20,712 bases of DNA from CAZFMJ01 sp964520045. GTDB taxonomy: Bacteria > Elusimicrobiota > Elusimicrobia > Elusimicrobiales > CAZFMJ01. Positions 1 through 6,366 of this stretch are shown here, piece after piece. The position numbers were made by a program, and so were the translations under genes. The stretch's first letter is position 1. Every line of letters begins with the position of its first letter. The notes beneath the pieces were generated by a model that had not been told where the DNA came from, did not search any database, and saw only the letters and a program-made list of their open reading frames with translations. Where the stretch lies: contig CAZFMJ010000049.1 of NCBI GenBank assembly GCA_964520045.1, forward strand, positions 1-20,712, given 5' to 3'.

Positions 1-1035
1 AAGCAGAGAAACTGAAGGATAGCTTGAAAGATACGGAGTTATAAACTGCAGAAGCCCCGTTTTTCCGAACGCAAGGACTTTAAGGCTTGCCGGGTCGCGC
101 GCAAAAACTCTGGAATAAACCGGGATATGAAAATTTCCAAGGGCGCAGTCCACATACGGCACACCGTGCTCCACCATTCCGAAAAGATCGCGCACGCTTG
201 CGTAAGGCAAGCCCAGATTTTCGGCAAGAACGGCCCTCATTTTTGATTTATCCATGGCGCTGTCCTGCTTATCTTTCCAGCCTCCGCCGGTTATCGCGAA
301 ACTGTTTTCCGGCAGTCTCGGATACCTGCCCTTTTCGGCCCTGAACGCTTCGCATAATTCAAGGGCAAACGCCGGAAAACCTATTACGCGCGCAGGCATC
401 GGGCTTTTCTCAAATTTCCCGATATATTCAACCGCGGTCTTGCGGTCGAAAAAAAAGGTTTTTTGCTCTTTATCCGGTTTTAACGCGTAAAAAACTTCGC
501 CTCTTGCGGTAAGTCCGGTAAGGAGCCGGTCCGTCCATGCTGTTCCCAGATTTTTTACGGCAGAGGGATCATGGGTCAGACAGACATAATTTACCTCCGA
601 AGACATATCCGCCACCCCGAAGGCTTCGAAGATTTTCCATGCGATCCTGCGGACGCGCAAAAGAGAAAGCTTATCAAGAAGTATGCGGCTTTTCTGGCCG
701 GTAGTTCCGCTTGAGGTCAGTTCCAACGCAATTTGATTTTTCGCGGCGCTGGTCAGTAATCTTTCTTTGAAAGCTGAGACAAAAATAAACGGCATTTTCT
801 CCAAGCTATGGCCGGTCTTTATATCCGCGGGGCTGAAATTTTCCCGCTTGAATATTCCGCGGAAAGCGGGGCATTTTTTTATATGCCGGGCTGCGGCTTC
901 CCGCATGGCGTAAATGAAAAGCTCCGCCGATTCTTTGCTGTAATCAAAAGGACTCTGCTCAATAAGCCTATTTGTGAAAGAATCGGGCTTGAGCGGATTT
1001 GTTTCAGGAGACGCCGTGTCTGGACGGTTTATCAT
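1..1035 (-). CDS. LuxE-family acyl-protein synthetase, 3' end cut by the window edge
   Basis: The minus strand is open from ATG at 1035 to base 1, giving 345 codons with no stop. I translated this by eye. The protein has the ATP/AMP-binding signature TSSGTTGQKS at residues 107-116, TGGGWK at 249-254, FGMVEHG at 285-291 and TPYLSSYPS at 333-341. These match the LuxE acyl-protein synthetase family (adenylate-forming enzymes, about 360-380 aa), so only a few dozen C-terminal residues at most are missing. In luminous bacteria LuxE activates a fatty acid as acyl-AMP and transfers it to a cysteine near its C-terminus, then to the LuxC reductase; that cysteine would lie off the window. The start overlaps the end of the upstream GNAT gene by 32 bp, and an in-frame stop lies just upstream of this ATG, so the start is well fixed. 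Its natural substrate here is unknown. Confidence 0.88.
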   Translation of the reverse strand, partial: MINRPDTASPETNPLKPDSFTNRLIEQSPFDYSKESAELFIYAMREAAARHIKKCPAFRGIFKRENFSPADIKTGHSLEKMPFIFVSAFKERLLTSAAKNQIALELTSSGTTGQKSRILLDKLSLLRVRRIAWKIFEAFGVADMSSEVNYVCLTHDPSAVKNLGTAWTDRLLTGLTARGEVFYALKPDKEQKTFFFDRKTAVEYIGKFEKSPMPARVIGFPAFALELCEAFRAEKGRYPRLPENSFAITGGGWKDKQDSAMDKSKMRAVLAENLGLPYASVRDLFGMVEHGVPYVDCALGNFHIPVYSRVFARDPASLKVLAFGKTGLLQFITPYLSSYPSVSLL

Positions 1036-2230
1036 TTTTGAAGGCCAGGTCTATATAAAGCTTCTGCCAGATTTTAAGATATTCCTTAAGAAACTGGCGG
1101 TAAGCGGACATCATCCGCACATTTCTGAAGTCCAGCATTTCAAATGAACGCGAAAATATTATGTAATCCCATCTTTTGCTTCCTACTTTTCTCATGGCGG
1201 GATAATATCCGCTGGGCAGGAATCTGGCATTGAGCGCCTGCCATTGAATTTCCGGAGAATATGCGTCCACCAGCAGTTCTATATACCCCACGCCCATGTC
1301 ATTAAGCGTTTTTGCCGCGCTATTGAGTATAAGCGACAAATCGGTCAGGGGGGTGCTTCCACCCATTATCACGCTGTATCTGTCCATCGCGCCGTGGCTG
1401 ATGAAAATTTCGGTGGATTGGTCGGGGGTGACAAGAATAAGATTGGGCTCGTGAAAATGCATGTAAACATTGGAGAATACGCCTGAATTTCCGGTTTTTT
1501 TATACCGGTTTTTAATAAAATTAGGCGCCGAGGAAATAACCTCAAAATTAAGCAGGGCCGGCTCTACCCCGGAATTTTTATGCTTTGCTTTTGCTTCAGC
1601 CGGCAAATCCCTGAAAACAGCTTTTCCCAGATCAAGCTCCCTGCCCACTAGCCGGTAAAAAGGCTCTAGTTCCGGTATCATCACCGGAGGTCTTTTTCTG
1701 GCTTTAAGCGCCTCCGGCACAAAAAATGCCGCAAGACAGTGTGTTTCATGCTCAAAAACCTTATGCGCATTGGGGAATATGCCCAATTCGGCAAAACCCA
1801 GATTTTCAGTAAGCTGCTGAGGGGCGGTGGTGACGGTGCGGGTGGTGGCATAGACGGTCTGCACCAAACGGCTGGCTGTTATTTCTTTTAAGATGGCCTC
1901 CATCATCGTATTGGCCAAATTATTTTTTCTGAATTCTTTTGAAACTACAGCGCCGAAGGCTTTCGCTATTTTCTGCGGAAGATCAACTTCATAGACAAGA
2001 CTTCCGATTATTCTTCCCTGGCATTCCGCCACCAGCCAGTAGTATCTGTCGCTTTCGATGGCGCGCCTCATCCGCGCCCGATCGTATATTATCGACATGG
2101 GATACTTGGGACCGTATACTTCCGCATAAAGCACCTGTATCCTGCGCATATCCTCGGGCCGGGCGTTGCGTATATAGATGTTTTGGCCGGCGGGCCCGTC
2201 AAGCACCATTTCAAGTCTTCGCTTATTCAT
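1004..2230 (-). CDS. GNAT-domain N-acyltransferase-like protein, co-transcribed with luxE-like gene
   Basis: The 408-aa protein opens with a GNAT fold at about residues 18-165. Its acyl-CoA-binding stretch lies at 95-110 (VVSKEFRKNNLANTMM) and is followed by ENLGF at 142-146, as in motif B of the family. The C-terminal 240 residues are less familiar. A part at roughly 285-370, with a helix and then GVGYIELLVDAYSP and ALNARFLPSGYYPAMR, looks like a second, degenerate GNAT-like half; this is inference. The ATG is preceded by AAAGG at a good distance. It overlaps the LuxE-like gene by 32 bp, so the two are almost certainly one transcript and may act on the same acyl substrate: LuxE activates a carboxylic acid and a GNAT usually transfers an acyl group to an amine. 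Substrate unknown. Confidence 0.82.
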   Translation of the reverse strand: MNKRRLEMVLDGPAGQNIYIRNARPEDMRRIQVLYAEVYGPKYPMSIIYDRARMRRAIESDRYYWLVAECQGRIIGSLVYEVDLPQKIAKAFGAVVSKEFRKNNLANTMMEAILKEITASRLVQTVYATTRTVTTAPQQLTENLGFAELGIFPNAHKVFEHETHCLAAFFVPEALKARKRPPVMIPELEPFYRLVGRELDLGKAVFRDLPAEAKAKHKNSGVEPALLNFEVISSAPNFIKNRYKKTGNSGVFSNVYMHFHEPNLILVTPDQSTEIFISHGAMDRYSVIMGGSTPLTDLSLILNSAAKTLNDMGVGYIELLVDAYSPEIQWQALNARFLPSGYYPAMRKVGSKRWDYIIFSRSFEMLDFRNVRMMSAYRQFLKEYLKIWQKLYIDLAFKNDKPSRHGVS

Positions 2231-2295
2231 ATATAATTACCTTTATCTGAATATCTCAGCTGATATTTTATAAGATATATCCGGGGTGTGAAAAT
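2231..2295. promoter_or_regulatory. Divergent promoter region between the GNAT gene and the lipoprotein gene
   Basis: This 65-bp AT-rich gap separates two divergent start codons, so promoters for both must lie in or near it. TATAAG/TATAAA-like hexamers occur on both strands around 2268-2275, and a TCAGCTGA palindrome lies near the centre. On the plus strand, GGGGTG precedes the lipoprotein ATG as a ribosome binding site. I see no clear -35 boxes. Confidence 0.4.
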
Positions 2296-3012
2296 ATGGA
2301 AATCAAAAATCTTTTAAAACTCTGCTTTATTGTAATTTTTTCCTCCGGCTGCGCTTCTTTTCAAAAAACGCAGATTCTAAACCGCGCTCAGCTCCGGGAA
2401 ATGAAACAGGACTCGCAAAAACACCGGTTCTCTGAAATAAAAACCGGGTGGAAAACGTTTCCGTTTAAAAGCATTCCCGAAAGCATTGCCGAACCGGACT
2501 CCGAGAAAGGCGTTTTTCAGCCGGTCGGACAGGACGAAGAAACACGTTTTCAAAATACCGCGAAAGATGTTTTTCAAAGAGCCGGATTATACGACGCCCA
2601 AACCGGCACCGGAACTCTTCGGCTTGTTCTCTATTCCTACGGAAGATGGAATTACCGCAAACTTATGAAAGGTTTTTTTATAGACACCCCATTCATGATG
2701 CTTCTACCCACCTCGATTATAGTAAAGCACCATCTTTCTGCGGAGGGAGAAATTTCAGGAAAACCGTTCAAGTTAAAAAAAATCGGCGATGTTAAAACGG
2801 TTTTTCACGCCTTATTATTCCCGCTATATCCGTTTTTGAGTCCCGCGGCCCAGGAAAAAGCGCTGATACGCAATCTTTTGTGGCACATTTCCGCTGAAAT
2901 CTACAACAGCGGCAAAACTCCCTCAGAACCGATTGCCTCCCAGACACACAGCAGCCCGGAAACCCGGTTTCCCAGTGGCCCAGCTTACCCGGCAGCCCAG
3001 CTTACCCGATAG
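2296..3012 (+). CDS. Putative lipoprotein of unknown function
   Basis: The 238-aa protein starts with two lysines, a hydrophobic stretch and then FSSGC, with the cysteine at residue 19. This is a plausible though not perfect lipobox for signal peptidase II, so the protein is probably a lipid-anchored envelope protein. I do not recognise the rest. Residues about 130-160 contain a hydrophobic segment (FFIDTPFMMLLPTSII). GGGGTG seven bases before the ATG is a good ribosome binding site. The last dozen codons lie in a 17-bp tandem DNA repeat and the stop is inside that array, so the C-terminal tail (rich in Pro, Ser, Ala) is probably a by-product of repeat insertion or expansion rather than a functional domain. 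Divergent from the GNAT/LuxE pair; no functional link is evident. Confidence 0.72.
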   Translation: MEIKNLLKLCFIVIFSSGCASFQKTQILNRAQLREMKQDSQKHRFSEIKTGWKTFPFKSIPESIAEPDSEKGVFQPVGQDEETRFQNTAKDVFQRAGLYDAQTGTGTLRLVLYSYGRWNYRKLMKGFFIDTPFMMLLPTSIIVKHHLSAEGEISGKPFKLKKIGDVKTVFHALLFPLYPFLSPAAQEKALIRNLLWHISAEIYNSGKTPSEPIASQTHSSPETRFPSGPAYPAAQLTR

Positions 3013-3060
3013 CCCAGCTTACCCGATAGCCCAGCTTACCCGGCAGCCCAGCTTCCCAGT
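2976..3060. repeat. Five-copy 17-bp tandem repeat
   Basis: Five consecutive 17-bp units begin at 2976, 2993, 3010, 3027 and 3044, with the core AGCCCAGCTTACCCG. Copies two to four differ only at the unit edges; the first has one change in the core and the last is degraded at its right end. The unit length is not a multiple of three and the array spans the stop codon of the lipoprotein gene, so the repetition is at DNA level. There are no spacers, so it is not a CRISPR. Confidence 0.93.
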
Positions 3061-3081
3061 TCTGGGTGACCTCTTTATTGC

Positions 3082-3129
3082 TGTCCGGCAGTCTAGCAGT
3101 CCCGCTGTCCAGCCACCTCGCCGCCTAGC
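3082..3129. repeat. Six degenerate 8-bp units, consensus near NGTCCNGC
   Basis: The stretch divides exactly into tgtccggc, agtctagc, agtcccgc, tgtccagc, cacctcgc and cgcctagc. All six end in GC and share a pyrimidine-rich centre. The same unit occurs in four copies, in the opposite orientation, at 6226-6257. The 17-bp array just upstream can be read as a related 8 plus 9 composite. It lies in the gap between two convergent genes. Confidence 0.7.
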
Positions 3130-3141
3130 AATTTTTCTGCT

Positions 3142-4329
3142 TTACAACGGCTCTAAAAACAAGGATGTTCCATATAAGATAGTTCCGCATGCCCCCATCA
3201 CCGCCAAAGCCGCGGGGACCGTCGCTACCCCGGCCAACGCCAATAAAGCCACCGGCGAAGTTGTAAGAGTAACCATAGCTGTTAAACTGAGCGCAAAATT
3301 GATCTGGTCTTTTATTACATCTTTTTTGGGCGCTCCGTTAATGCGGTCCGCATAAAGTTTCGCGTGGCATTTTTCCATCCTAAGCAATCCGCTAAAAGAT
3401 AATAAACCTTTCGCTGTCTGAGCGCCGGCTGACACAAGCCCCGCGGTAAAAGCGGTTCTTTGTCCGCTGTCAATCAAAGTTTTTTGCCTGTTATAAACTT
3501 CATTGAGATAATTCATCGCCCTGTGGCCGGAAGATGCCGCCGCCATATCGGATTCCATTACAAGCGGTTCCGGAACTGGTTTTCTCTCCGATTTTATCTC
3601 ATTGGATTCAAGGGGGTTTTTCCCGGGAGACTTATTATCCGGTTCCCGCGGTTTTGGAACCGGAGGAGTATACGGCAGCACCGGATTATATGGATATGAC
3701 ACACCCGCCGGAATTTCTTTTCTGGAGATACGCGCCCCGTCAAAAATCTTCATGCCCGCAAACGAGTCTTTTCCAAAGTCTTTTTTAAGCTTTTCCGCCA
3801 GCTCCGCTATGTCCCGGTCTATTGCTGTTCCCGAAAAAACCGGAACCGCACTGATTTTATCCACTCTCTCATTTCTCCTCTCCGCAAAAAGAACCGGCCC
3901 GATCTGTGTCGTCAATATGTATTTTCGGGCCAGTTGTATTTCAGCGGCAAATTCCGCGGTCAAATACCGCTTGGCGGAAATAAGATCCGATTCGGTTAAG
4001 GTTCCCGAGTTATAGTGCGAAAGCGTCTCTCCGACAGCAATATTTTTTCTGCCGAGGTACCCGGCCGCTTCCTGTCCACAGGAATATTCCAGCCTTTCTT
4101 TGCTGGACATTCGCATTTGCTCCAGTTTCGTCTTGGCCGAATTTTTGCCCCAGCCGGCGATCATTTCAAGACACTGCGCGTTTGGCGCGGTTTCCATCAG
4201 CCGCTTTGCAAGAAGTATCTCGCTATCTGAATCCGCCGTCATTGCCGATGGAACAGCGCCCGGAATAACATTCAACGCCAAGACCGGACTATTAAGTAAA
4301 AATACCGCTAAAATATGATTTATGTTCAT
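3142..4329 (-). CDS. Secreted or membrane-anchored protein of unknown function
   Basis: The 395-aa protein starts with a hydrophobic signal-like segment (residues about 4-19). A mostly helical, charged region with Cys53 and Cys84 follows. Residues about 208-258 are a proline-rich linker (VLPYTPPVPKPREP and neighbours), and a second helical region covers about 262-340. The C-terminus (about 344-392) is strongly hydrophobic and small-residue-rich (LLALAGVATVPAALAVMGACG), most simply a membrane hairpin. This suggests an exported protein anchored at its C-terminus, with two domains joined by an extended linker. I do not recognise the family. GGGAG lies close before the ATG as ribosome binding site. 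It is convergent with the lipoprotein gene, separated by repeats, and divergent from the cold-shock gene. Confidence 0.72.
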   Translation of the reverse strand: MNINHILAVFLLNSPVLALNVIPGAVPSAMTADSDSEILLAKRLMETAPNAQCLEMIAGWGKNSAKTKLEQMRMSSKERLEYSCGQEAAGYLGRKNIAVGETLSHYNSGTLTESDLISAKRYLTAEFAAEIQLARKYILTTQIGPVLFAERRNERVDKISAVPVFSGTAIDRDIAELAEKLKKDFGKDSFAGMKIFDGARISRKEIPAGVSYPYNPVLPYTPPVPKPREPDNKSPGKNPLESNEIKSERKPVPEPLVMESDMAAASSGHRAMNYLNEVYNRQKTLIDSGQRTAFTAGLVSAGAQTAKGLLSFSGLLRMEKCHAKLYADRINGAPKKDVIKDQINFALSLTAMVTLTTSPVALLALAGVATVPAALAVMGACGTILYGTSLFLEPL

Positions 4330-4468
4330 ATATCTCCCGAAGGCATTCGCATAACCATTATATATACCGACGCCTTATTACGCATGAGCACTAGGCTCTA
4401 TTTGCTTATACCCAATCGGCCTATAACTATAGTGGGTCTAATGCCTAAGCGCGTTTCATAGGGAAATA
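4330..4468. other. Non-coding region with imperfect dyad upstream of the cspA promoter
   Basis: No plausible gene here. CTATAACTATAG (5-bp arms, 2-bp loop) sits inside a larger imperfect dyad running from AGGC at about 4391 to GCCT at about 4443, with CCC and GGG arms between. It may be an operator or part of an RNA; the sequence alone does not decide. Confidence 0.35.
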
Positions 4469-4477
4469 TGGTATAAT
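4469..4477 (+). promoter_or_regulatory. Extended -10 promoter for the cold-shock gene
   Basis: TGGTATAAT is a perfect TGN-TATAAT extended -10 element. No good -35 is visible at the expected distance, which is tolerated by extended -10 promoters. Transcription would begin near 4484 and produce a leader of about 190 nt before the ATG at 4676. Confidence 0.6.
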
Positions 4478-4587
4478 TATTTTGTAAGTTTGAACTGCAG
4501 CAGAATAATCGGTGTTCTTCTGGTTTTCCATGTAGACCGTCGGTTCCGGCTCCAAAATCAAAGCTTACTCAGTAAAATGAAGCCCGA

Positions 4588-4654
4588 CCGCGCTAAAGCG
4601 CGGGATTTCAGGGCGGAATCCCTCCGTAGCCCGCCGTAGGCGAGGCGAAGGAGG
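4588..4654 (+). promoter_or_regulatory. Structured 5' leader of the cold-shock mRNA with overlapping hairpins
   Basis: Three stems can be drawn. The first pairs CCGCGC (4588-4593) with GCGCGG (4598-4603) around a TAAA loop. The second pairs GGGATT (4602-4607) with AATCCC (4617-4622). The third pairs CCTCC (4621-4625) with GGAGG (4650-4654), with CGCC-GTA-GGCG inside. Stems one and two share bases, as do two and three, so they exclude each other. The GGAGG in stem three is about 20 nt before the ATG; the likely ribosome binding site is AGAGG at 4662-4666. The 67-bp block might alternatively be a dispersed repeat inserted in the leader. Confidence 0.5.
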
Positions 4655-4675
4655 ATAAAAAAGAGGTAATAACAA

Positions 4676-4888
4676 ATGAAAGGAACAGTAAAGTGGTTTA
4701 ATGATCAGAAGGGTTATGGATTCATAACTCCGGAGGACGGCTCAAAGGATCTCTTTGTCCATCACTCCAGTATAATGACATCCGGATTCAAGACCCTCGC
4801 TGAGAATCAGCAGGTTGAGTTTGACGTAGTGGAGTCGGAAAAAGGTCCGAAAGCGGGCAATGTAAAGCCCCTGACCACGGTCAGCTGA
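4676..4888 (+). CDS. cspA: Cold-shock domain protein (CspA family)
   Basis: This 70-aa protein is a complete cold-shock domain. It has the RNA-binding motifs RNP1 (KGYGFI, residues 12-17) and RNP2 (DLFVHHS, residues 25-31) and the usual MKGTVKWFN opening. Family members bind single-stranded RNA and DNA in the cytoplasm, melt RNA secondary structure and help transcription and translation at low temperature or during growth changes. The gene stands alone, with its own promoter, a long folded leader and an intrinsic terminator, which is the common arrangement of cold-inducible csp genes. AGAGG nine bases before the ATG fixes the start. Whether it is cold-induced or constitutive cannot be read from the sequence. 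Confidence 0.96.
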   Translation: MKGTVKWFNDQKGYGFITPEDGSKDLFVHHSSIMTSGFKTLAENQQVEFDVVESEKGPKAGNVKPLTTVS

Positions 4889-4906
4889 TTATAACCGAAT
4901 AAAAAA

Positions 4907-4937
4907 CCCGCTGGCTTAACCGCCGGCGGGTTTTTTT
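4907..4937 (+). terminator. Intrinsic terminator of the cold-shock gene
   Basis: CCCGCTGGC (4907-4915) pairs with GCCGGCGGG (4922-4930) over nine base pairs with one T-G wobble and a six-base loop, followed by seven T. It begins 18 bp after the stop codon. The A-run before the stem could let it work weakly on the other strand too. Confidence 0.93.
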
Positions 4938-4963
4938 ATTGGGCTCTTCCGGGTATGGGTGCG

Positions 4964-5081
4964 GGTCAGACACGGGCTTGCCCCTCCGCCGCGTAGGAAA
5001 CCCTCCCGTGGTTTCCCTCCAACCACAAGGGTTGGAGCCTCCCATCCGCGATGCGGCTACGGAGCAACCCCATGTCTGACC
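4964..5081. repeat. 118-bp element with imperfect terminal inverted repeats and nested hairpins
   Basis: The ends GGTCAGACACGGGCTTGC (4964-4981) and GCAACCCCATGTCTGACC (5064-5081) are inverted copies with two mismatches over 18 bp. The inside can form further hairpins, for example CCAACC with GGTTGG near 5019-5035 and AAACC with GGTTT near 4998-5014. It carries no credible gene. The layout resembles a MITE or REP-like folded element. No obvious target-site duplication flanks it. Confidence 0.65.
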
Positions 5082-5163
5082 TTTGACGCTCATAACAGGA
5101 TTTATAATAATCGTGCTCTGGAAGAGCCTTTTGTTTTATGTTACATTGTAAGGGATATATATT

Positions 5164-6219
5164 ATGAAAATTGGAATGCTGGGCTTGGCCGGAGCCGGGA
5201 AAAAAACATTATTCCGCCTGCTTACCGGGTGGGAAATTCAAAGCGTCTCAACGAAGGAAATTCCCGGAATCTGTAAAGTTGTGGACCCGCGGATAGACCG
5301 GCTTTCAGGCATGTATAAACCCAAAAAAACGGCTTATGCTTCCTTTAATATGCACCTTCTGCCGGATGTGGAAAAAACGCAGGGAAAAGCCGTGTGGCTG
5401 GATGACATCCGCGACATGGACGGCTTGTGCTGCGTTGTGCGGGCATTTGAAAATCCGTCCGTTTTCCACCCTGAAGGCTCCGTAGACCCTGTAAGGGATA
5501 TCGGCACATTTTTTTCCGAACTGATGTTTTCCGATCTGCTGTTCGCGGAAAAAAGAAAAGAGAAATTGACCGCGGAGCTTAAAAAAAAGGCCTCCCCTGA
5601 CAAGGAGAAAGAATTGTCTGCCATGAGCAAAATAGCGGCGGGACTGAATGACGGACACGCCGTAAATAAATTGGGAATTTCGCCCGAAGAGCGCAGGATA
5701 CTTTCTTCAAGCCGGTTTCTCACGGATAAAGCCATAGTGGCCGTGATAAACATAAGCCAGGGGGAAGAACTGTCCGCGCTTAAAGAAAAAATAACGGCGG
5801 ATTACGGCAAGAGCCTGTCTCCGGTTTTTCTGGACGCGAAGCTTGAGGATGAAATAAACCAGATAGCGGATGCCGGTGAAAGAAAAGATTTTTTGGCGGG
5901 ACTCGGGATAGACGAACCCGCTCTTGCCAAGCTTACAAGGACGGTTTACGACGCGCTCGGCTTGATTTCATATTTCACGGTGGGAGAAGACGAAGTGCGG
6001 GCCTGGACCATTAAAAAAAGCTCCACCGCCCCGGAAGCGGCCGGCGCCATACACAGCGATATAGAAAAGGGCTTTATCAGAGCCGAGCTTATAAAGTACG
6101 CTGACCTCATAGAAGCCGGAAATGAAGCGGGAGTAAGAGCCGCCGGAAAATTTTCGCTTAAAGGAAAAGATTACATCGTGGAAGACGGAGATATTCTTTC
6201 CTTCCGTTCGGGAGTATGA
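5164..6219 (+). CDS. Divergent YchF/OLA1-family P-loop protein
   Basis: The 351-aa protein follows the YchF layout (usual length about 363): a P-loop domain, a helical insertion (about 120-180) and a C-terminal TGS domain (about 268-351: ISYFTVGEDEVRAWT, APEAAGAIHSDIEKGFI, DGDILSF). YchF proteins are unusual in the Obg-type GTPase family in preferring ATP, and they bind ribosomes. The nucleotide motifs are altered. G1 is GLAGAGKKT (residues 7-15) where the family has a PNVGKST-type loop. The conserved switch II DIAGLVKGA is absent, replaced by a stretch around LLPDVEKTQG. The G4 position reads NISQGE (196-201), close to the YchF NxxE motif. It is therefore a paralogue or fast-evolving orthologue, possibly with weak or no hydrolysis. 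No operon partner; AGGG ten bases upstream is the ribosome binding site. Confidence 0.85.
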   Translation: MKIGMLGLAGAGKKTLFRLLTGWEIQSVSTKEIPGICKVVDPRIDRLSGMYKPKKTAYASFNMHLLPDVEKTQGKAVWLDDIRDMDGLCCVVRAFENPSVFHPEGSVDPVRDIGTFFSELMFSDLLFAEKRKEKLTAELKKKASPDKEKELSAMSKIAAGLNDGHAVNKLGISPEERRILSSSRFLTDKAIVAVINISQGEELSALKEKITADYGKSLSPVFLDAKLEDEINQIADAGERKDFLAGLGIDEPALAKLTRTVYDALGLISYFTVGEDEVRAWTIKKSSTAPEAAGAIHSDIEKGFIRAELIKYADLIEAGNEAGVRAAGKFSLKGKDYIVEDGDILSFRSGV

Positions 6220-6225
6220 GAAAAA

Positions 6226-6257
6226 GCGGGACAGCTGGACTGCTGGACGGCTAGACC
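6226..6257. repeat. Four degenerate 8-bp units, inverse orientation of the 3082-3129 array
   Basis: Read on the plus strand the units are gcgggaca, gctggact, gctggacg and gctagacc, starting seven bases after the ychF-like stop. Reverse-complemented they match the NGTCCNGC units at 3082-3129. Confidence 0.65.
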
Positions 6258-6366
6258 GCCGGAAAAAAATAGCGGAATGGAAGAATGGTAAAAAGTAAAA
6301 CATGGGGGATTTATGTAAATAAAACTTATTAAAATAATTGATAAAATTGAATTCACACGGAAGCAT

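Noticed and set aside
1..2230. Bioluminescence operon
   Set aside because: Only a LuxE-like gene is visible; there is no luciferase gene, and LuxE relatives occur in many non-luminous bacteria.
2976..3060. Possible CRISPR array
   Set aside because: Units are directly adjacent with no spacers, 17 bp is too short, and there are no cas genes.
2933..3355. 140-aa plus-strand frame with PAYPIAQLTRQPS-type repeats
   Set aside because: It is the 17-bp DNA repeat read in another frame, continuing over the opposite strand of the 395-aa gene.
4881..5093. 70-aa minus-strand frame over the cspA terminator and the 118-bp inverted-repeat element
   Set aside because: It runs through the terminator and the folded repeat, has no good ribosome site and looks like chance coding in a repeat.
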